A stretch of 64,000 bases of DNA from Marinobacter sp. EhC06 (GTDB lineage Bacteria; Pseudomonadota; Gammaproteobacteria; Pseudomonadales; Oleiphilaceae), in assembly GCF_001650915.1 (NCBI RefSeq), contig NZ_LXYO01000033.1, forward strand, positions 124,001 through 188,000, read 5' to 3'. Under the pieces are notes generated by a model. The model saw nothing but the letters and a program-made list of their open reading frames with translations, did no database searches and was not told the origin of the DNA. This document shows positions 1 through 9,809 of the stretch, one piece after another (position 1 is the stretch's first letter; each line of letters begins with the position of its first letter). A program made the position numbers and the translations under genes.

Positions 1-2270
1 TCATTCTGGAAATCCACAAAAACCGGGATGAAGATGCCCTAAGGGTAATGGGCGCGCTGCAGGCGTTCATTACTGAAGAAACCGCCCGGCGAGGTGGAAC
101 GGTAAACCTTGAGATCACCCAGGATATGACCTCCATCGTCAAGGACCGCCTGCAGATGCTGGTCGGCAACGGGGTTACCGGACTGGTACTGGTGGGGCTG
201 GTAATGGCCCTGTTCTTCCGGCCCCGGCTGGCATTCTGGGCGCTGTTCGGGCTGCCCGCGGCCTTTGCCGGCGCCTTCGTGATGATGGCCCTGGCCGGGC
301 TGTCCCTGAACATGATCACCCTGGTGGCACTACTGATGGCCATCGGCATCGTGATGGACGATTCGGTGGTGGTCACCGAGAACATCGCCCGTCATGCCTC
401 CGAAGGCGCTACTCCGCTTCAAGCCGCCGCCCAGGGCACCCTGGAAATCCTCCCGGGCGTGTTGTCCTCGTTTCTGACTACCGTCTCGGTGTTTTTGCCC
501 CTCGCGTTTCTGGCCGGCGAGCTTGGTTCGGTACTGGAGGTTTTGCCGGTAGTGCTTATTGCAGCCCTGGCCGCCTCGTTGATCGAAGCCTTCTGGATTC
601 TGCCTCATCACCTGAAGAGTGGTTTGGGCCAAGGCCGGGACAAACCCGCTTCCCGCTTTCGCGCTCGGTTTGACCGGGTCTTTGAAGCAAGCCGGGAAAA
701 GGTGGGGCAACTGGCTGACACAGCCATCCGCTTTCGCTACGGAGTGTTAGCCGGGGTGCTGATCATTCCGCTGGGGTCCGTCGGCCTGATGGCGGGCGGC
801 CACGTGCGCATGGAGGCCATGCCGGAAATCGACGGTGATGTACTGGAAGCCCGGTTGCTGATGCCCCAGGGCACTCCACTGCACCGGACCCGCGAAATCA
901 CCAACCGGATTTCCGCAGCCATGCTCAGACTCAACGAGGAATACACCCCACAGCAGCCTGACGGCCAGGCACTGGTGCGCAACGTCCAGACCCGTTTCAA
1001 CCAGCACGCAGGTGCCGGCGAGAAAGGCGCTCATGTGGCCACGGTGATGGCCGACCTGCTCACAGCGGAAAACCGTACCGTCGATCTGGCCACCCTGACC
1101 AACCGCTGGTACCAGGAAATCGGCGATATCCCCGGCCTGATTGCTCTGAATATTCAGGAACCGGGATTCGGCCCGGCGGGCACTCCGATCGAGATCCGGT
1201 TGCAGGGCAGCGACCTGGATCAGCTAAAAGAAGCGGCCCGTTTTATGGGTAATGCGGTGGCCCAGTACACCGGCACCTTCAACGTGCTGGAGGACCTGCG
1301 GCCCGGCAAACCCCAGCGCACATTGAAACTCAAAGACAGCGCCCTGCCCCTGGGCTTGACCGCCAGCGATATCGCCAGACAGATCCGCACCGCACTGCTG
1401 GGCGATATTGTCGATACAGTTCAGATAGACGACCAGCACATCGAAATTCTGGTCCGCCAGAACCGGGCCGAACGCTCCACCCGGGCGTTCCTGGAAGATA
1501 CTGTTATTGCCGGCAAGACCGGCCAGATGATCCCGCTACGAGAGGTAGCCGACATCACCGAAGAACGCCAGTGGGCCCAGGTTACCCGCATTGATGGTCT
1601 GCGCACTGTGACAGTATCGGCGGATGTGAACGGCCGTCAGACCAATGCCGATGCCATCGTTACCGACCTTCAGAATCATGCGTTTCCAGAGTTTCGCGAA
1701 CGATGGCCCGAACTCACTCTTCAGGTAGAGGGCCAGACCGCCCGCTCCCGGGAAACCGGCCAGTCCATCGCCCAAGGCCTGTTGATTGGCTTGCTGGGCA
1801 TTTTCCTGATCCTCTCATTCCAGTTCCGCAGCTATCTGGAGCCGCTCATCGTGATGCTGTCGATTCCGGTGGCTTTCATGGGTGCGGTCTGGGGCCACCT
1901 GATCATGGGCTACAACCTTTCCATGCCCTCGATAATCGGCGCGGCGTCTCTGGCTGGCATTGTGGTCAACAATGCCATCCTGCTGGTACAGTTCATAAAG
2001 AGTTACCGGGAACAGGGCAGGACCACTGCCGAAGCCGCCGGGGATGCCAGCCGGAACCGATTCCGGGCCATCATGATCACCACCAGCACCACCGTAGCCG
2101 GCCTGCTGCCTCTGCTCACCGAAACCAGCACACAGGCCATGGCGGTGATTCCACTGGTGATCTCCGTAGTGTTTGGTCTGCTGGTATCCACTGTTCTGGT
2201 ACTGGTAGTGCTGCCCGCGCTTTATACAATCCTTGAGGATCTGGGTTGGGCGAGAAACACTACGCCCTGA
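1..2270 (+). CDS. RND efflux transporter permease, C-terminal part (5' end cut by window)
   Basis: The reading frame is open from the first full codon at base 3, so the gene starts before the window; about 756 codons are visible. It is an inner-membrane proton-driven RND pump subunit of the HAE/AcrB-like type. Visible signs are a hydrophobic block followed by the RND motif D-D-S-V-V-V-T-E-N near the start (around base 358), a large periplasmic stretch, then a second block of membrane segments with an N-N-A-I-L-L-V sequence replacing the paired motif. It probably works with an upstream membrane-fusion protein outside the window. Substrate cannot be told. It converges on ubiV with only 34 bases between. 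Confidence 0.9.
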   Translation, partial: ILEIHKNRDEDALRVMGALQAFITEETARRGGTVNLEITQDMTSIVKDRLQMLVGNGVTGLVLVGLVMALFFRPRLAFWALFGLPAAFAGAFVMMALAGLSLNMITLVALLMAIGIVMDDSVVVTENIARHASEGATPLQAAAQGTLEILPGVLSSFLTTVSVFLPLAFLAGELGSVLEVLPVVLIAALAASLIEAFWILPHHLKSGLGQGRDKPASRFRARFDRVFEASREKVGQLADTAIRFRYGVLAGVLIIPLGSVGLMAGGHVRMEAMPEIDGDVLEARLLMPQGTPLHRTREITNRISAAMLRLNEEYTPQQPDGQALVRNVQTRFNQHAGAGEKGAHVATVMADLLTAENRTVDLATLTNRWYQEIGDIPGLIALNIQEPGFGPAGTPIEIRLQGSDLDQLKEAARFMGNAVAQYTGTFNVLEDLRPGKPQRTLKLKDSALPLGLTASDIARQIRTALLGDIVDTVQIDDQHIEILVRQNRAERSTRAFLEDTVIAGKTGQMIPLREVADITEERQWAQVTRIDGLRTVTVSADVNGRQTNADAIVTDLQNHAFPEFRERWPELTLQVEGQTARSRETGQSIAQGLLIGLLGIFLILSFQFRSYLEPLIVMLSIPVAFMGAVWGHLIMGYNLSMPSIIGAASLAGIVVNNAILLVQFIKSYREQGRTTAEAAGDASRNRFRAIMITTSTTVAGLLPLLTETSTQAMAVIPLVISVVFGLLVSTVLVLVVLPALYTILEDLGWARNTTP

Positions 2271-2304
2271 ATGAGCACGCGGGGTGCGTCTCCCGGGCCG
2301 TGAT

Positions 2305-3198
2305 TCATGGTTTAATCAGGTCCATCCCCGGCTTGCCATACCAGTACCCGTTGCAGGGTGGTGCCTCCACCAGCTGCAGCGGGTCGGTGGCCGGCAGTTC
2401 GCCCCGGCGCACCTTGTCAAAGCGTCTGACCACCTCCTCCATGCCCAGATGTTCCGGGCTCAGGCGCACGGTGTTTACCCCCATACGCTCCATATCCGGC
2501 AACTCCCGCATCAGGTCGTAACGGGAGCCAGACAAGGTGGAAATGCCGTTGATGCGGAACAGCTCCTGGCTTTCCCGGGAGCGCAACTCCATGCCGTCTG
2601 GATGCTGCAGGCAGCGGAACTCGCAGTTGTCTTTGGGCAAGTTGTAATGGCGGGCGGTAAAGCAGCGGGAGGACCAGGCCAGGGGCAGGAAGCCCCAGGA
2701 AAACACTTCGGCGGGAAGATCCAATCCTTCCTGCTGCAGCTCTATGATTAGCTGCTCCAGGGTTTCCTTGCCCAGTTCCACAGGCAGGTTCCAGCCCTGT
2801 AAGCCCTGCTTTGCCAGGATTTTCAGGGTAGCGGTGTTGTAGATGTTCATGGACGGGCCGGTGACAAACGGTATCTTATTCCGGATGGCTACCTGCAGGG
2901 CGCTCTGGTCGTTGGCTTCCACCAGGAATTCATTCTGCTCACAGAACCGGCGCAGGCGACGCAAATCGGCCTCCGACTCAATCAGCGTGAGCGTGGAGAG
3001 CACCACATTCTTGCCACAGGCTTTCAGATCACGAGCCAGATCCAGCCAGTCATCCGGTTTCAGTTCCCGCCGGCGGGAGCACACCACCTCGCCCAGATAG
3101 ATGGTATCCACCGGCCACTCGGCGGCATTGGCATAGAAATCGAAAACGGTCTGCCTGGACCAGAACCACAGGATCGGCCCCAAGGATAACTTCAGCAT
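2305..3198 (-). CDS. ubiV: UbiV, oxygen-independent ubiquinone hydroxylation protein (peptidase U32 family)
   Basis: 297 aa U32-family protein. In E. coli UbiV pairs with UbiU, carries a 4Fe-4S cluster and hydroxylates the ubiquinone ring without O2. Four cysteines fit the known cluster pattern: C40 in G-E-V-V-C-S-R, then C179, C192 and C196 (C-x12-C-x3-C), the same spacing as E. coli C180/C193/C197. The start is 13 bases after the ubiU stop, so the two are co-transcribed. No UbiT-like SCP2 gene is next to them here. Confidence 0.9.
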   Translation of the reverse strand: MLKLSLGPILWFWSRQTVFDFYANAAEWPVDTIYLGEVVCSRRRELKPDDWLDLARDLKACGKNVVLSTLTLIESEADLRRLRRFCEQNEFLVEANDQSALQVAIRNKIPFVTGPSMNIYNTATLKILAKQGLQGWNLPVELGKETLEQLIIELQQEGLDLPAEVFSWGFLPLAWSSRCFTARHYNLPKDNCEFRCLQHPDGMELRSRESQELFRINGISTLSGSRYDLMRELPDMERMGVNTVRLSPEHLGMEEVVRRFDKVRRGELPATDPLQLVEAPPCNGYWYGKPGMDLIKP

Positions 3199-3211
3199 GG
3201 ATGGTGAAACC

Positions 3212-4207
3212 TTATTTCCATTTGCGATGGTAGGCGCCCAGCGTTGTCAGGCCGCCCTCGGAAAGCCCCGCCAGTGTCTGCTGCCATTGAGGTTCAACAG
3301 TAAAGCCGTCGGTGCCGGCTTCAAGATTATCCAGGGCATTGCGCCAGGTTCTGGCTACGTCTGCGATGTAGGCCGGACTTCGCTGGCGCCCCTCAATCTT
3401 CACGGCACTGATACCCAGTGCCTGAAGCTCCGGCAACAGGTCCAGGGTGTTCAGGCTGACCGGCTCCTCAATGGCGTGATAAACATGACCCTCAACCTCA
3501 AAACGGCCTTTGCACAGCGTCGGGTAGCCGGCGGATTCGCCCTGGCCATAACGGTCAATCAGGACATCGTTGAGGCGGGATTCGAGCCCCTGCGAGGTTT
3601 CCTGCCAACGCACAGCTTTGGCAGGGGAACAGGCTCCCCGGGTATTCGGGGATTCATCGGTCAGATAGGAAGACAGGTAGCAACGGCCCTCGGCCATGAT
3701 GCACAGGCTACCGAAGGCAAACACTTCCAGTTCCACCGGGCTGTGCTTGGCCACACCACGAACCTGGTCCAGTGACAGAACCCGGGGCAGCACGGCCCGG
3801 CGAATATCGAAGTTGTCCTTGTAGAAGGAGAGCGCTTCATGGCTGGTGGCAGATCCCTGAACCGACAGATGCCGGGGGATGTTCGGATATCGGTTGGCGG
3901 CATAATCCAGCAGACCCATGTCGGCCAGGATAATGGCGTCCACACCCAGACTTGCGGCGCGGTCCACCGCCCCCTTCCATTGCTCCCAGCCGTCTGGTTG
4001 CGGGTAGGTATTGATGGCACAAAAGACTCTCGCGCCCCGGAGATGGGCATACTCGATACCCTCGGCAGCACGCTTGTCGTTGAAGTTCAGGCCGGCAAAC
4101 TGACGGGCGTTGGTGCTGTCTTTAAAACCGAAATACACGGCGTTGGCGCCGTTATCAACGGCGGTTTTCAGGGCCGGGAGACTGCCGGCCGGGCACACAA
4201 GTTCCAT
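3212..4207 (-). CDS. ubiU: UbiU, oxygen-independent ubiquinone hydroxylation protein (peptidase U32 family)
   Basis: 331 aa. The N-terminus (M-E-L-V-C-P-A-G) and overall sequence are typical of UbiU/YhbU, partner of UbiV in anaerobic ubiquinone synthesis. The four cluster cysteines fall at C169, C176, C193 and C232, exactly the positions reported for E. coli UbiU. A GGAG ribosome site stands 6-7 bases before the ATG. First gene of the ubiUV unit; an FNR-type box lies about 143 bases upstream, which fits induction without oxygen. Confidence 0.92.
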   Translation of the reverse strand: MELVCPAGSLPALKTAVDNGANAVYFGFKDSTNARQFAGLNFNDKRAAEGIEYAHLRGARVFCAINTYPQPDGWEQWKGAVDRAASLGVDAIILADMGLLDYAANRYPNIPRHLSVQGSATSHEALSFYKDNFDIRRAVLPRVLSLDQVRGVAKHSPVELEVFAFGSLCIMAEGRCYLSSYLTDESPNTRGACSPAKAVRWQETSQGLESRLNDVLIDRYGQGESAGYPTLCKGRFEVEGHVYHAIEEPVSLNTLDLLPELQALGISAVKIEGRQRSPAYIADVARTWRNALDNLEAGTDGFTVEPQWQQTLAGLSEGGLTTLGAYHRKWK

Positions 4208-4349
4208 GGTTTTCTCCGCCTTGGATTAACGGCATCGACCATATCGGACACATCGCCCGGCTACCTTGACCTTTGTCAGCAGGATACCCCCAGTCTGCTG
4301 AATACCTCTGTGGTAGTACTCTACGCGGCATTACGGATGCCACGGTTAA

Positions 4350-4363
4350 TTGATAATTATCAG
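4350..4363 (-). promoter_or_regulatory. FNR/Anr-type box upstream of ubiU
   Basis: Plus-strand sequence TTGATAATTATCAG matches the TTGAT-N4-ATCAA consensus at 9 of 10 defined positions. It lies in the 292-base gap between divergent ubiU and the chemoreceptor gene. It is about 143 bases from either start codon, so which gene it controls is inferred; anaerobic control of ubiUV is the simpler reading. Confidence 0.7.
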
Positions 4364-4403
4364 AACCTTAACATGCAGAAACATAAGCTTACCTGCCCGT
4401 AAC

Positions 4404-4422
4404 TACCTCCACTGCTACTCCT
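4404..4422 (+). promoter_or_regulatory. Pair of NarL-like heptamers before the NIT chemoreceptor gene
   Basis: TACCTCC (4404-4410) and TACTCCT (4416-4422) are direct repeats 12 bases apart. The second matches the NarL heptamer TACYYMT fully, the first at 6 of 7. They lie 78-96 bases before the chemoreceptor ATG. Short motifs of this kind occur by chance, so this rests mainly on similar motifs before other nitrate-related genes in the window. Confidence 0.35.
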
Positions 4423-4499
4423 TCACGCTGATAGAGAGCAACCTTGCTATGCCGGGATAATAGCGGCATATCCGACACGGACAGCCAAGGCAGAACGCT

Positions 4500-6515
4500 A
4501 TGAAATTTATCAACAATCTCTCCATGCGGGGCAAACTGATCACTCTGGTGGTGCCGGCCCTGCTTGTTATCCTGTTTTTCGCGGCAGAAAGCGTCGTTCT
4601 GAATCAAGGCGAATTGGATGACATGCGACAACTGCTCTCAAAGATCGAACTGGCTGAAGCCGGTGATCCCCTCACCGAAGCCCTTCAGAAAGAGCGTGGT
4701 CGCTCCGCGGTTTTCCTTGCCAGCAAGCCGGGCAGCGATGCCGCCCGGCAGGCCGAAAGAGATCTTGCGGAACAGCGGCGCCAAACCGACACGCGGATTT
4801 CAGACTATCAGCGCCACATCAATGCCCTGATGACAGATGCATCGTTTGACAGGATGGTTGAAACGAGCATTCAGTCCGTTCGCCAGGGACTCGACAACAT
4901 AGATGCCCTGCGCCGCTCCGTCGACAACCGCAGCGATGCCAGCAGGGGCTACACGACGCTGATTACGGGTTTGATAGAGCGCATTGGCCTTATTGTCCGG
5001 CGCTCAACCGATCCGGATTTGACCCGCGAGGTTAACGGCTACCATGCCCTCGCCAAGGTTGCCGAGATGGCCGGCCGCGAAAGAGCCGCGGGCGCCTCCA
5101 TGATTCGCAGCGGTGACTTCGATCTGCCCACCGTGGCCCGAATTGCGGGTCTCGGCGGGCAGCAGGAAGCCTTTCTCAACGAAGCCATAACAATGCTGGC
5201 GTCTGACAATGAAATCCGGGCAACCCTGGAGAATCAGACCTTCAGCGTTGCAAGCCAGGCTCTGGCCGAGCGTCGTGAGACACTGTTCAGCAGCCCATCA
5301 GGCATGTATGCACTGGACGCTTCTGATTGGTTCACAACCACCACCCAGCGAATCGGCAACCTCAATCAGGCGAGAAAGGATATGTTATCCGACGTGATGA
5401 GCCTGGCATCAGACGGTGTTACCGATGCTCGTAACGACCTGATGCTGGCCTCCGGCATTTCCGCAGGTGCCGTTCTGGCTGTACTGGTGCTGATGCTGGT
5501 GATTATCCGTGCCATCAATCTCCAGGTCGGCCGCCTCCTCGATGGCGTTCGGTTTGCCATGGACAACAAGGACCTGACCCGCGAGATTGAAATCTCCAGC
5601 CGTGATGAGGTGGGCACCATTGGCAAGGCCATTAACGAGCTGTTCGGACGCTTCGGCAATGCCCTGCTCCACATCGACAAATCCAGCGTCCAGCTGGCCA
5701 CCGCCACGGAAGAGACCAGCTCTACGGCCGGTCAGAACGCCAGCCAGGTGAAAAACCAGCAGCAACAGATCGAACAGGTTGCTGCGGCCACCGAAGAGAT
5801 GTCGGCCACCTCCGAGGAAATCTCCCGGAACACCCAGCAGGTGGCCGATGCCGCACGCAGCGCCATGGAGAAGAGCCGCAGTGGCGAGCAGGTGCTGCAC
5901 GGCAGCGTAAAGAGCATTCGTTCCCTGGCGAAGTCGGTTCAGAAGGTGAATGAGGTGATCGAAGAGCTGGAGAACCGCAGCTCAACCATCGCCGACGTGG
6001 TGGACGTAATCCGGAAGGTTGCCGACCAGACCAACCTGCTGGCGTTGAACGCAGCGATTGAAGCCGCCCGCGCAGGCGAGCACGGCCGGGGGTTTGCCGT
6101 GGTTGCGGACGAAGTCCGGACCCTGGCACAACAGACCCACGAGTCTACGACCCAGATTGAGGACATTATCAACGAGTTCCAGAGCATTACCGACAGTGCC
6201 AGCCGTTCGATTGTGGAAAGCCACAAACTGGCGAACGCCACCAGCGAGCAGGCATCAGAACTGGAGCAGACCTTCGCCGATATCCTGACCGATGTGAACA
6301 GCATCTCCGATATGGCCAGCCAGATTGCCACCGCCTCCGAAGAACAGGTGGCGGTTACCCGGGAACTGGCGGGCAGCATGGAATCAGTCAGTGAAGCGGC
6401 GATCCTGACCCTCACCGGTTCCCAGGAAATTACCCAGGTAACCGGCGAGCAGGCGCGGCTCGCCAGGGTCCTGCAGGACCTGGCCAACGAGTTCAAGGTG
6501 CCGGCCTACAGCTGA
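4500..6515 (+). CDS. Methyl-accepting chemotaxis protein with NIT (nitrate/nitrite-sensing) domain
   Basis: 671 aa transmembrane chemoreceptor. TM1 is at about residues 13-29. The periplasmic region (about 35-310) carries the NIT-family signature [11 protein letters not shown] near residues 62-72. TM2 is at about 315-338, followed by a HAMP linker and a long signalling domain whose hairpin tip ([16 protein letters not shown]) begins near 511. NIT domains (PF08376) are associated with nitrate/nitrite sensing, so taxis toward electron acceptor is likely but ligand is inferred. No C-terminal CheR-tether pentapeptide is seen. A strong terminator follows. Context (ubiUV and hemN flanking) supports an anaerobic role. 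Confidence 0.85.
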   Translation: MKFINNLSMRGKLITLVVPALLVILFFAAESVVLNQGELDDMRQLLSKIELAEAGDPLTEALQKERGRSAVFLASKPGSDAARQAERDLAEQRRQTDTRISDYQRHINALMTDASFDRMVETSIQSVRQGLDNIDALRRSVDNRSDASRGYTTLITGLIERIGLIVRRSTDPDLTREVNGYHALAKVAEMAGRERAAGASMIRSGDFDLPTVARIAGLGGQQEAFLNEAITMLASDNEIRATLENQTFSVASQALAERRETLFSSPSGMYALDASDWFTTTTQRIGNLNQARKDMLSDVMSLASDGVTDARNDLMLASGISAGAVLAVLVLMLVIIRAINLQVGRLLDGVRFAMDNKDLTREIEISSRDEVGTIGKAINELFGRFGNALLHIDKSSVQLATATEETSSTAGQNASQVKNQQQQIEQVAAATEEMSATSEEISRNTQQVADAARSAMEKSRSGEQVLHGSVKSIRSLAKSVQKVNEVIEELENRSSTIADVVDVIRKVADQTNLLALNAAIEAARAGEHGRGFAVVADEVRTLAQQTHESTTQIEDIINEFQSITDSASRSIVESHKLANATSEQASELEQTFADILTDVNSISDMASQIATASEEQVAVTRELAGSMESVSEAAILTLTGSQEITQVTGEQARLARVLQDLANEFKVPAYS

Positions 6516-6528
6516 TGCCAGCAAACGC

Positions 6529-6563
6529 AAAAGGGGCTGTCCGGTAACGGGCAGCCCCTTTTT
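6529..6563 (+). terminator. Rho-independent terminator of the chemoreceptor gene
   Basis: Stem AAAAGGGGCTG / CAGCCCCTTTT with a 12-base loop and a T run, 13 bases after the stop codon. The A run on the left also lets it act for hemN transcripts coming from the right. Confidence 0.85.
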
Positions 6564-6576
6564 GGGCTCTGGAAAT

Positions 6577-6606
6577 GGGGTCGGAAGAAGGCTTTCTTCT
6601 GACCCC
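6577..6606. repeat. 30-base palindromic intergenic repeat, copy A
   Basis: An inverted repeat runs from GGGGTC to GACCCC (arms GGGGTCGGAAGAAGG and its near complement) in the gap between the convergent chemoreceptor and hemN genes. A related copy lies at 40433-40462, matching at about 24 of 30 positions; the following bases (GACTTC / GTCTTC) are also alike. It resembles intergenic REP-type elements; its role is not known. Confidence 0.6.
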
Positions 6607-6622
6607 GACTTCGCAACTACTG

Positions 6623-8041
6623 TCAGATAATCCGGGAGAACCGCTGGCTGGCGCCTTCTTTGCGATACAGGTCAAAGATCTGGCAGATGGCCCGGATCAG
6701 CAGGCGGCCGGCGGGCTGAACCTGAAGGGCATTGCCATCATCAGCAATCAACTCATCCTGAATCATGGGCTTCAAACGGCTGAGCTCATCGGCAAAATAC
6801 CGGTTCAGATCTTCCTGCCAGACATCTGCAAACAGCTGACGGTCCAGCCGGAACTGGCAAATCAGCTGGCCGATCACCCAGCGGCGGATTCGGTCGTCCC
6901 GAGTGAGGTTGACGCCTTTGGTGATGGCCAGCTGGCCCGCATCAATGGCCGCCTCCCAGGAAGGGAGGTCGTGATTGTTCTGGAAATAGGCATCGTCCGT
7001 CTGACCGATCGCGGAAACGCCTAGGGAAACCAGATCGCACTCGGAGTGGGTGGTGTAGCCCTGGAAATTCCGGTGCAGACGGCCTTCCCGTTGCGCCACG
7101 GCCAGACTGTCGTCCGGCTTGGCGAAGTGGTCCATGCCAATGTATTCGTACCCGGCGTCCAGCAGGCGGTTGATGGTGTTGTGCAGGATGGTCAGCTTCT
7201 GCTGTGGACTGGGCAAGGTGTCCCCCTGAATCCGGGTCTGCGGATAGAAACGGTCCGGCAGGTGAGCATAGCTGAACACTGACAGCCGGTCCGGTGACAT
7301 CTCAATCACCGCTTCCAGGGTTTCCGCAAAGCTCTCCGGGGTCTGATAGGGCAGGCCGTAAATCAGATCCAGGTTGATGGAACGGAAGCCTATGCGCCGA
7401 GCCTCGCTGAGCACGGCTTCGGTCATGGCCCGGGGCTGGATGCGGTTTACGGCTTTCTGAACCTCCGGGTTTACATCCTGTACCCCCAAACTGATCCGGT
7501 TAAAGCCCAGGTTCCAAAGGGTTGGCAGGGTATCCTGGTCCACTTCCCGCGGATCAATTTCCACACTGTAATCCCGCTCATCACCGGTTTGCAGGTTGAA
7601 CAGCTCCCCGTATCCCGCCATCAGGTGTTCCATCACATCTTTAGGCAAAAACGTCGGGGTACCGCCACCCCAATGCAGCTGTGTCACTGGCCGGTCGGCC
7701 CCGAACAGTTTTGACTGGATAGCCGCCTCTTTCAGCACCCGCTCAACATAGGGCATCGCCTTGTCGCGTTTTTTGGTAATGACCTTGTTGCAGGCACAGT
7801 AGTAGCAAAGGTGCGCACAGAACGGCAGGTGGGTGTACAGCGACAGCGGCCGGCCACTGGCCTTGCTGCGAGCCGCGGCTTTGACCATGTCCTCAATGGG
7901 GTAGTTCTGGTTGAACTCGACGGCCGTGGGATAGGAGGTGTACCTCGGGCCGCTTAGGTCATAGCGGCGAATCAGGGCGTCATCCCAGATGAACTCTGGC
8001 AGTGTTGAGTCTTGGGCTTTGAGTGCGGGGTTGGAAGTCAT
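6623..8041 (-). CDS. hemN: Oxygen-independent coproporphyrinogen III oxidase
   Basis: 472 aa radical-SAM enzyme that decarboxylates coproporphyrinogen III to protoporphyrinogen IX without O2, in the cytoplasm. The cluster motif with the extra HemN cysteine is present: C75-x3-C79-x2-C82-x-C84 (C-A-H-L-C-Y-Y-C-A-C). Length and the N-terminal Y-D-x-x-G-P-R-Y-T-S-Y-P-T motif are typical of true HemN rather than HemW. A class II FNR-type promoter lies just upstream, as expected for a gene needed for heme supply in anaerobic respiration. Confidence 0.95.
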   Translation of the reverse strand: MTSNPALKAQDSTLPEFIWDDALIRRYDLSGPRYTSYPTAVEFNQNYPIEDMVKAAARSKASGRPLSLYTHLPFCAHLCYYCACNKVITKKRDKAMPYVERVLKEAAIQSKLFGADRPVTQLHWGGGTPTFLPKDVMEHLMAGYGELFNLQTGDERDYSVEIDPREVDQDTLPTLWNLGFNRISLGVQDVNPEVQKAVNRIQPRAMTEAVLSEARRIGFRSINLDLIYGLPYQTPESFAETLEAVIEMSPDRLSVFSYAHLPDRFYPQTRIQGDTLPSPQQKLTILHNTINRLLDAGYEYIGMDHFAKPDDSLAVAQREGRLHRNFQGYTTHSECDLVSLGVSAIGQTDDAYFQNNHDLPSWEAAIDAGQLAITKGVNLTRDDRIRRWVIGQLICQFRLDRQLFADVWQEDLNRYFADELSRLKPMIQDELIADDGNALQVQPAGRLLIRAICQIFDLYRKEGASQRFSRII

Positions 8042-8085
8042 AATAAGCGCTCTGGGATAAAACGGGGCATCCAGGATTTGCCGGC

Positions 8086-8127
8086 ATTTTAGGGCAATCC
8101 CTTGGCTGGCTTTTTGATTCGGGTCAG
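8086..8127 (-). promoter_or_regulatory. FNR-type class II promoter of hemN
   Basis: Minus-strand box CTGACCCGAATCAA (8114-8127; 9 of 10 to RTCAA/TTGAY-type consensus) is followed by the -10 hexamer TAAAAT at 8086-8091. If transcription starts near 8079, the box centre is at -41.5 and the -10 at -12 to -7, the exact class II geometry. The spacing makes this one of the best supported regulatory sites here. Confidence 0.75.
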
Positions 8128-8194
8128 GTGACTGATGGTTTCAGTTTACCAGTCCGGTTACTGAACCACCCTTGGGCTCTTGGCGTACTTGGTT

Positions 8195-8210
8195 TACCCC
8201 TTTGTGGGCA
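8195..8210. promoter_or_regulatory. Possible NarL 7-2-7 site between hemN and photolyase
   Basis: TACCCCT-TT-GTGGGCA: the left heptamer fits TACYYMT fully, the right fits AKRRGTA at 5 of 7. It is 82 bases upstream of the hemN FNR-type box. Weak on its own. Confidence 0.25.
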
Positions 8211-8261
8211 TTGGCTGATGTCATTGCTCCTGCAACCTGATCGACTGGAGAAATCTTCACC

Positions 8262-9794
8262 ATGGCTAACCTGATTCTGATCCTCGGCGACCAATTAACG
8301 AGAGACATCAGCGCCCTCGAAGACGCCGACCGCAACCGGGATCTGGTGGTGATGGCCGAAGTCCATGAGGAAGCGAGCTACACCAATCACCACAAGAAGA
8401 AAATCGTGCTGCTGTTCAGCGCCATGCGCCACTTTGCCCGGCAACTGGAGAGCGATGGCTGGCAGGTTCATTACCAGGCCTATCATCCGGACAACCAACA
8501 CCAGAGCCTTGAGGCCGTGGTTGGCGAACAGGTGAAGCGGCTCAATGCGGAAAAAGTAATCACCACCGAGTGTGGCGAATGGCGACTGCATGACCAGATC
8601 AGTGGCTGGCACGAACGCCTCGGGGTGCCGGTGGAGATTCGGCCGGATACACGGTTTATTGCATCCAAACAGGAGTTTGCCGACTGGGCCGAAGGCCGCA
8701 AGCAGTTGCGGATGGAATTCTTCTACCGGGAGATGCGGCGCAAGACCGGTTTGTTGATGACCCCCGAGGGCGAACCGGAGGGCGGACAGTGGAATTTTGA
8801 TGCCGACAACCGGAAGAAATGGACCGGCAAGCCGCCGGCCCCGGCGCCGTTCCGGATAGAGCCGGATGCCATTACCCGGGATGTGATCGGTCTGGTGGAC
8901 GAGCATTTCGGCGATCATTTCGGCACCACCGACGATTTCCATTTTGCCGTGACCGCCGAGGACGCGCAGGCGGCGCTAGAACACTTTATTGATTTCGCCC
9001 TGCCCTGTTTCGGCGATTATCAGGACGCGATTTCCGATACCGAGGACTGGCTGTTTCACTCCATTCTTTCGCCCTATATCAATGCCGGGCTGCTGGATCC
9101 TCTGACGGTTTGCGAGGCGGCCGCCCAGGCATGGTATTCAGGGCGAGCGCCGATCAACGCGGTAGAGGGATTCATCCGGCAGATCCTGGGTTGGCGGGAG
9201 TTTGTTCGGGGCATTTACTGGATGAACATGCCGGGATATGCGCAGGAGAACCGGCTGGGCAACACCCGCGCCCTGCCCTGGTTCTACTGGACCGGGGACA
9301 CGAAAATGCGGTGCATGCACAAGGCCATTGATGCCACCCGTCGAAACGCCTACGCCCACCACATTCAGCGCCTGATGGTTACCGGCAACTTCGCGCTGCT
9401 GGCCGGCATCAAGCCGGAGGAGATCTGCGACTGGTACCTGGCGGTATACGCCGATGCCTACGACTGGGTGGAACTGCCCAACGTCCTTGGCATGGTGATG
9501 CACGCCGATGGCGGCTACCTGGGCTCAAAGCCCTATGCCGCCAGCGGCAAGTACATCCAGCGCATGTCGGACCACTGCGCCAACTGCCACTACAAGGTAA
9601 ACAAGGCCACTGAAAATGATGCGTGCCCGTTCAACGCCCTGTACTGGCATTTCATCGATCGCCATCGGGACGACTTTGCCAAAAACCCGCGTATGGGCAT
9701 GATGTACCGGAACTGGGACAAGCAGAAGCCCGAAAAACGGGAAGCGCTGCTCCAGCGCGCCGAATACCTGCTGGCGAACGTGGAGCAACTTTAA
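8262..9794 (+). CDS. Iron-sulfur bacterial cryptochrome/photolyase (PhrB/FeS-BCP family)
   Basis: 510 aa. Family members repair (6-4) photoproducts using light, FAD, a lumazine antenna and a 4Fe-4S cluster. The cluster cysteines are at C351, C439, C442 and C455; the C-x2-C-x12-C spacing is that of Agrobacterium PhrB (350, 438, 441, 454) shifted by one. N-terminal Rossmann-like antenna domain opens with L-I-L-I-L-G-D-Q-L. A GGAG site precedes the ATG. It stands alone between hemN (divergent) and the sugar ABC operon (convergent). (6-4) specificity is by family, not shown. Confidence 0.9.
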   Translation: MANLILILGDQLTRDISALEDADRNRDLVVMAEVHEEASYTNHHKKKIVLLFSAMRHFARQLESDGWQVHYQAYHPDNQHQSLEAVVGEQVKRLNAEKVITTECGEWRLHDQISGWHERLGVPVEIRPDTRFIASKQEFADWAEGRKQLRMEFFYREMRRKTGLLMTPEGEPEGGQWNFDADNRKKWTGKPPAPAPFRIEPDAITRDVIGLVDEHFGDHFGTTDDFHFAVTAEDAQAALEHFIDFALPCFGDYQDAISDTEDWLFHSILSPYINAGLLDPLTVCEAAAQAWYSGRAPINAVEGFIRQILGWREFVRGIYWMNMPGYAQENRLGNTRALPWFYWTGDTKMRCMHKAIDATRRNAYAHHIQRLMVTGNFALLAGIKPEEICDWYLAVYADAYDWVELPNVLGMVMHADGGYLGSKPYAASGKYIQRMSDHCANCHYKVNKATENDACPFNALYWHFIDRHRDDFAKNPRMGMMYRNWDKQKPEKREALLQRAEYLLANVEQL

Positions 9795-9809
9795 AACCGC
9801 AACAGCCAA

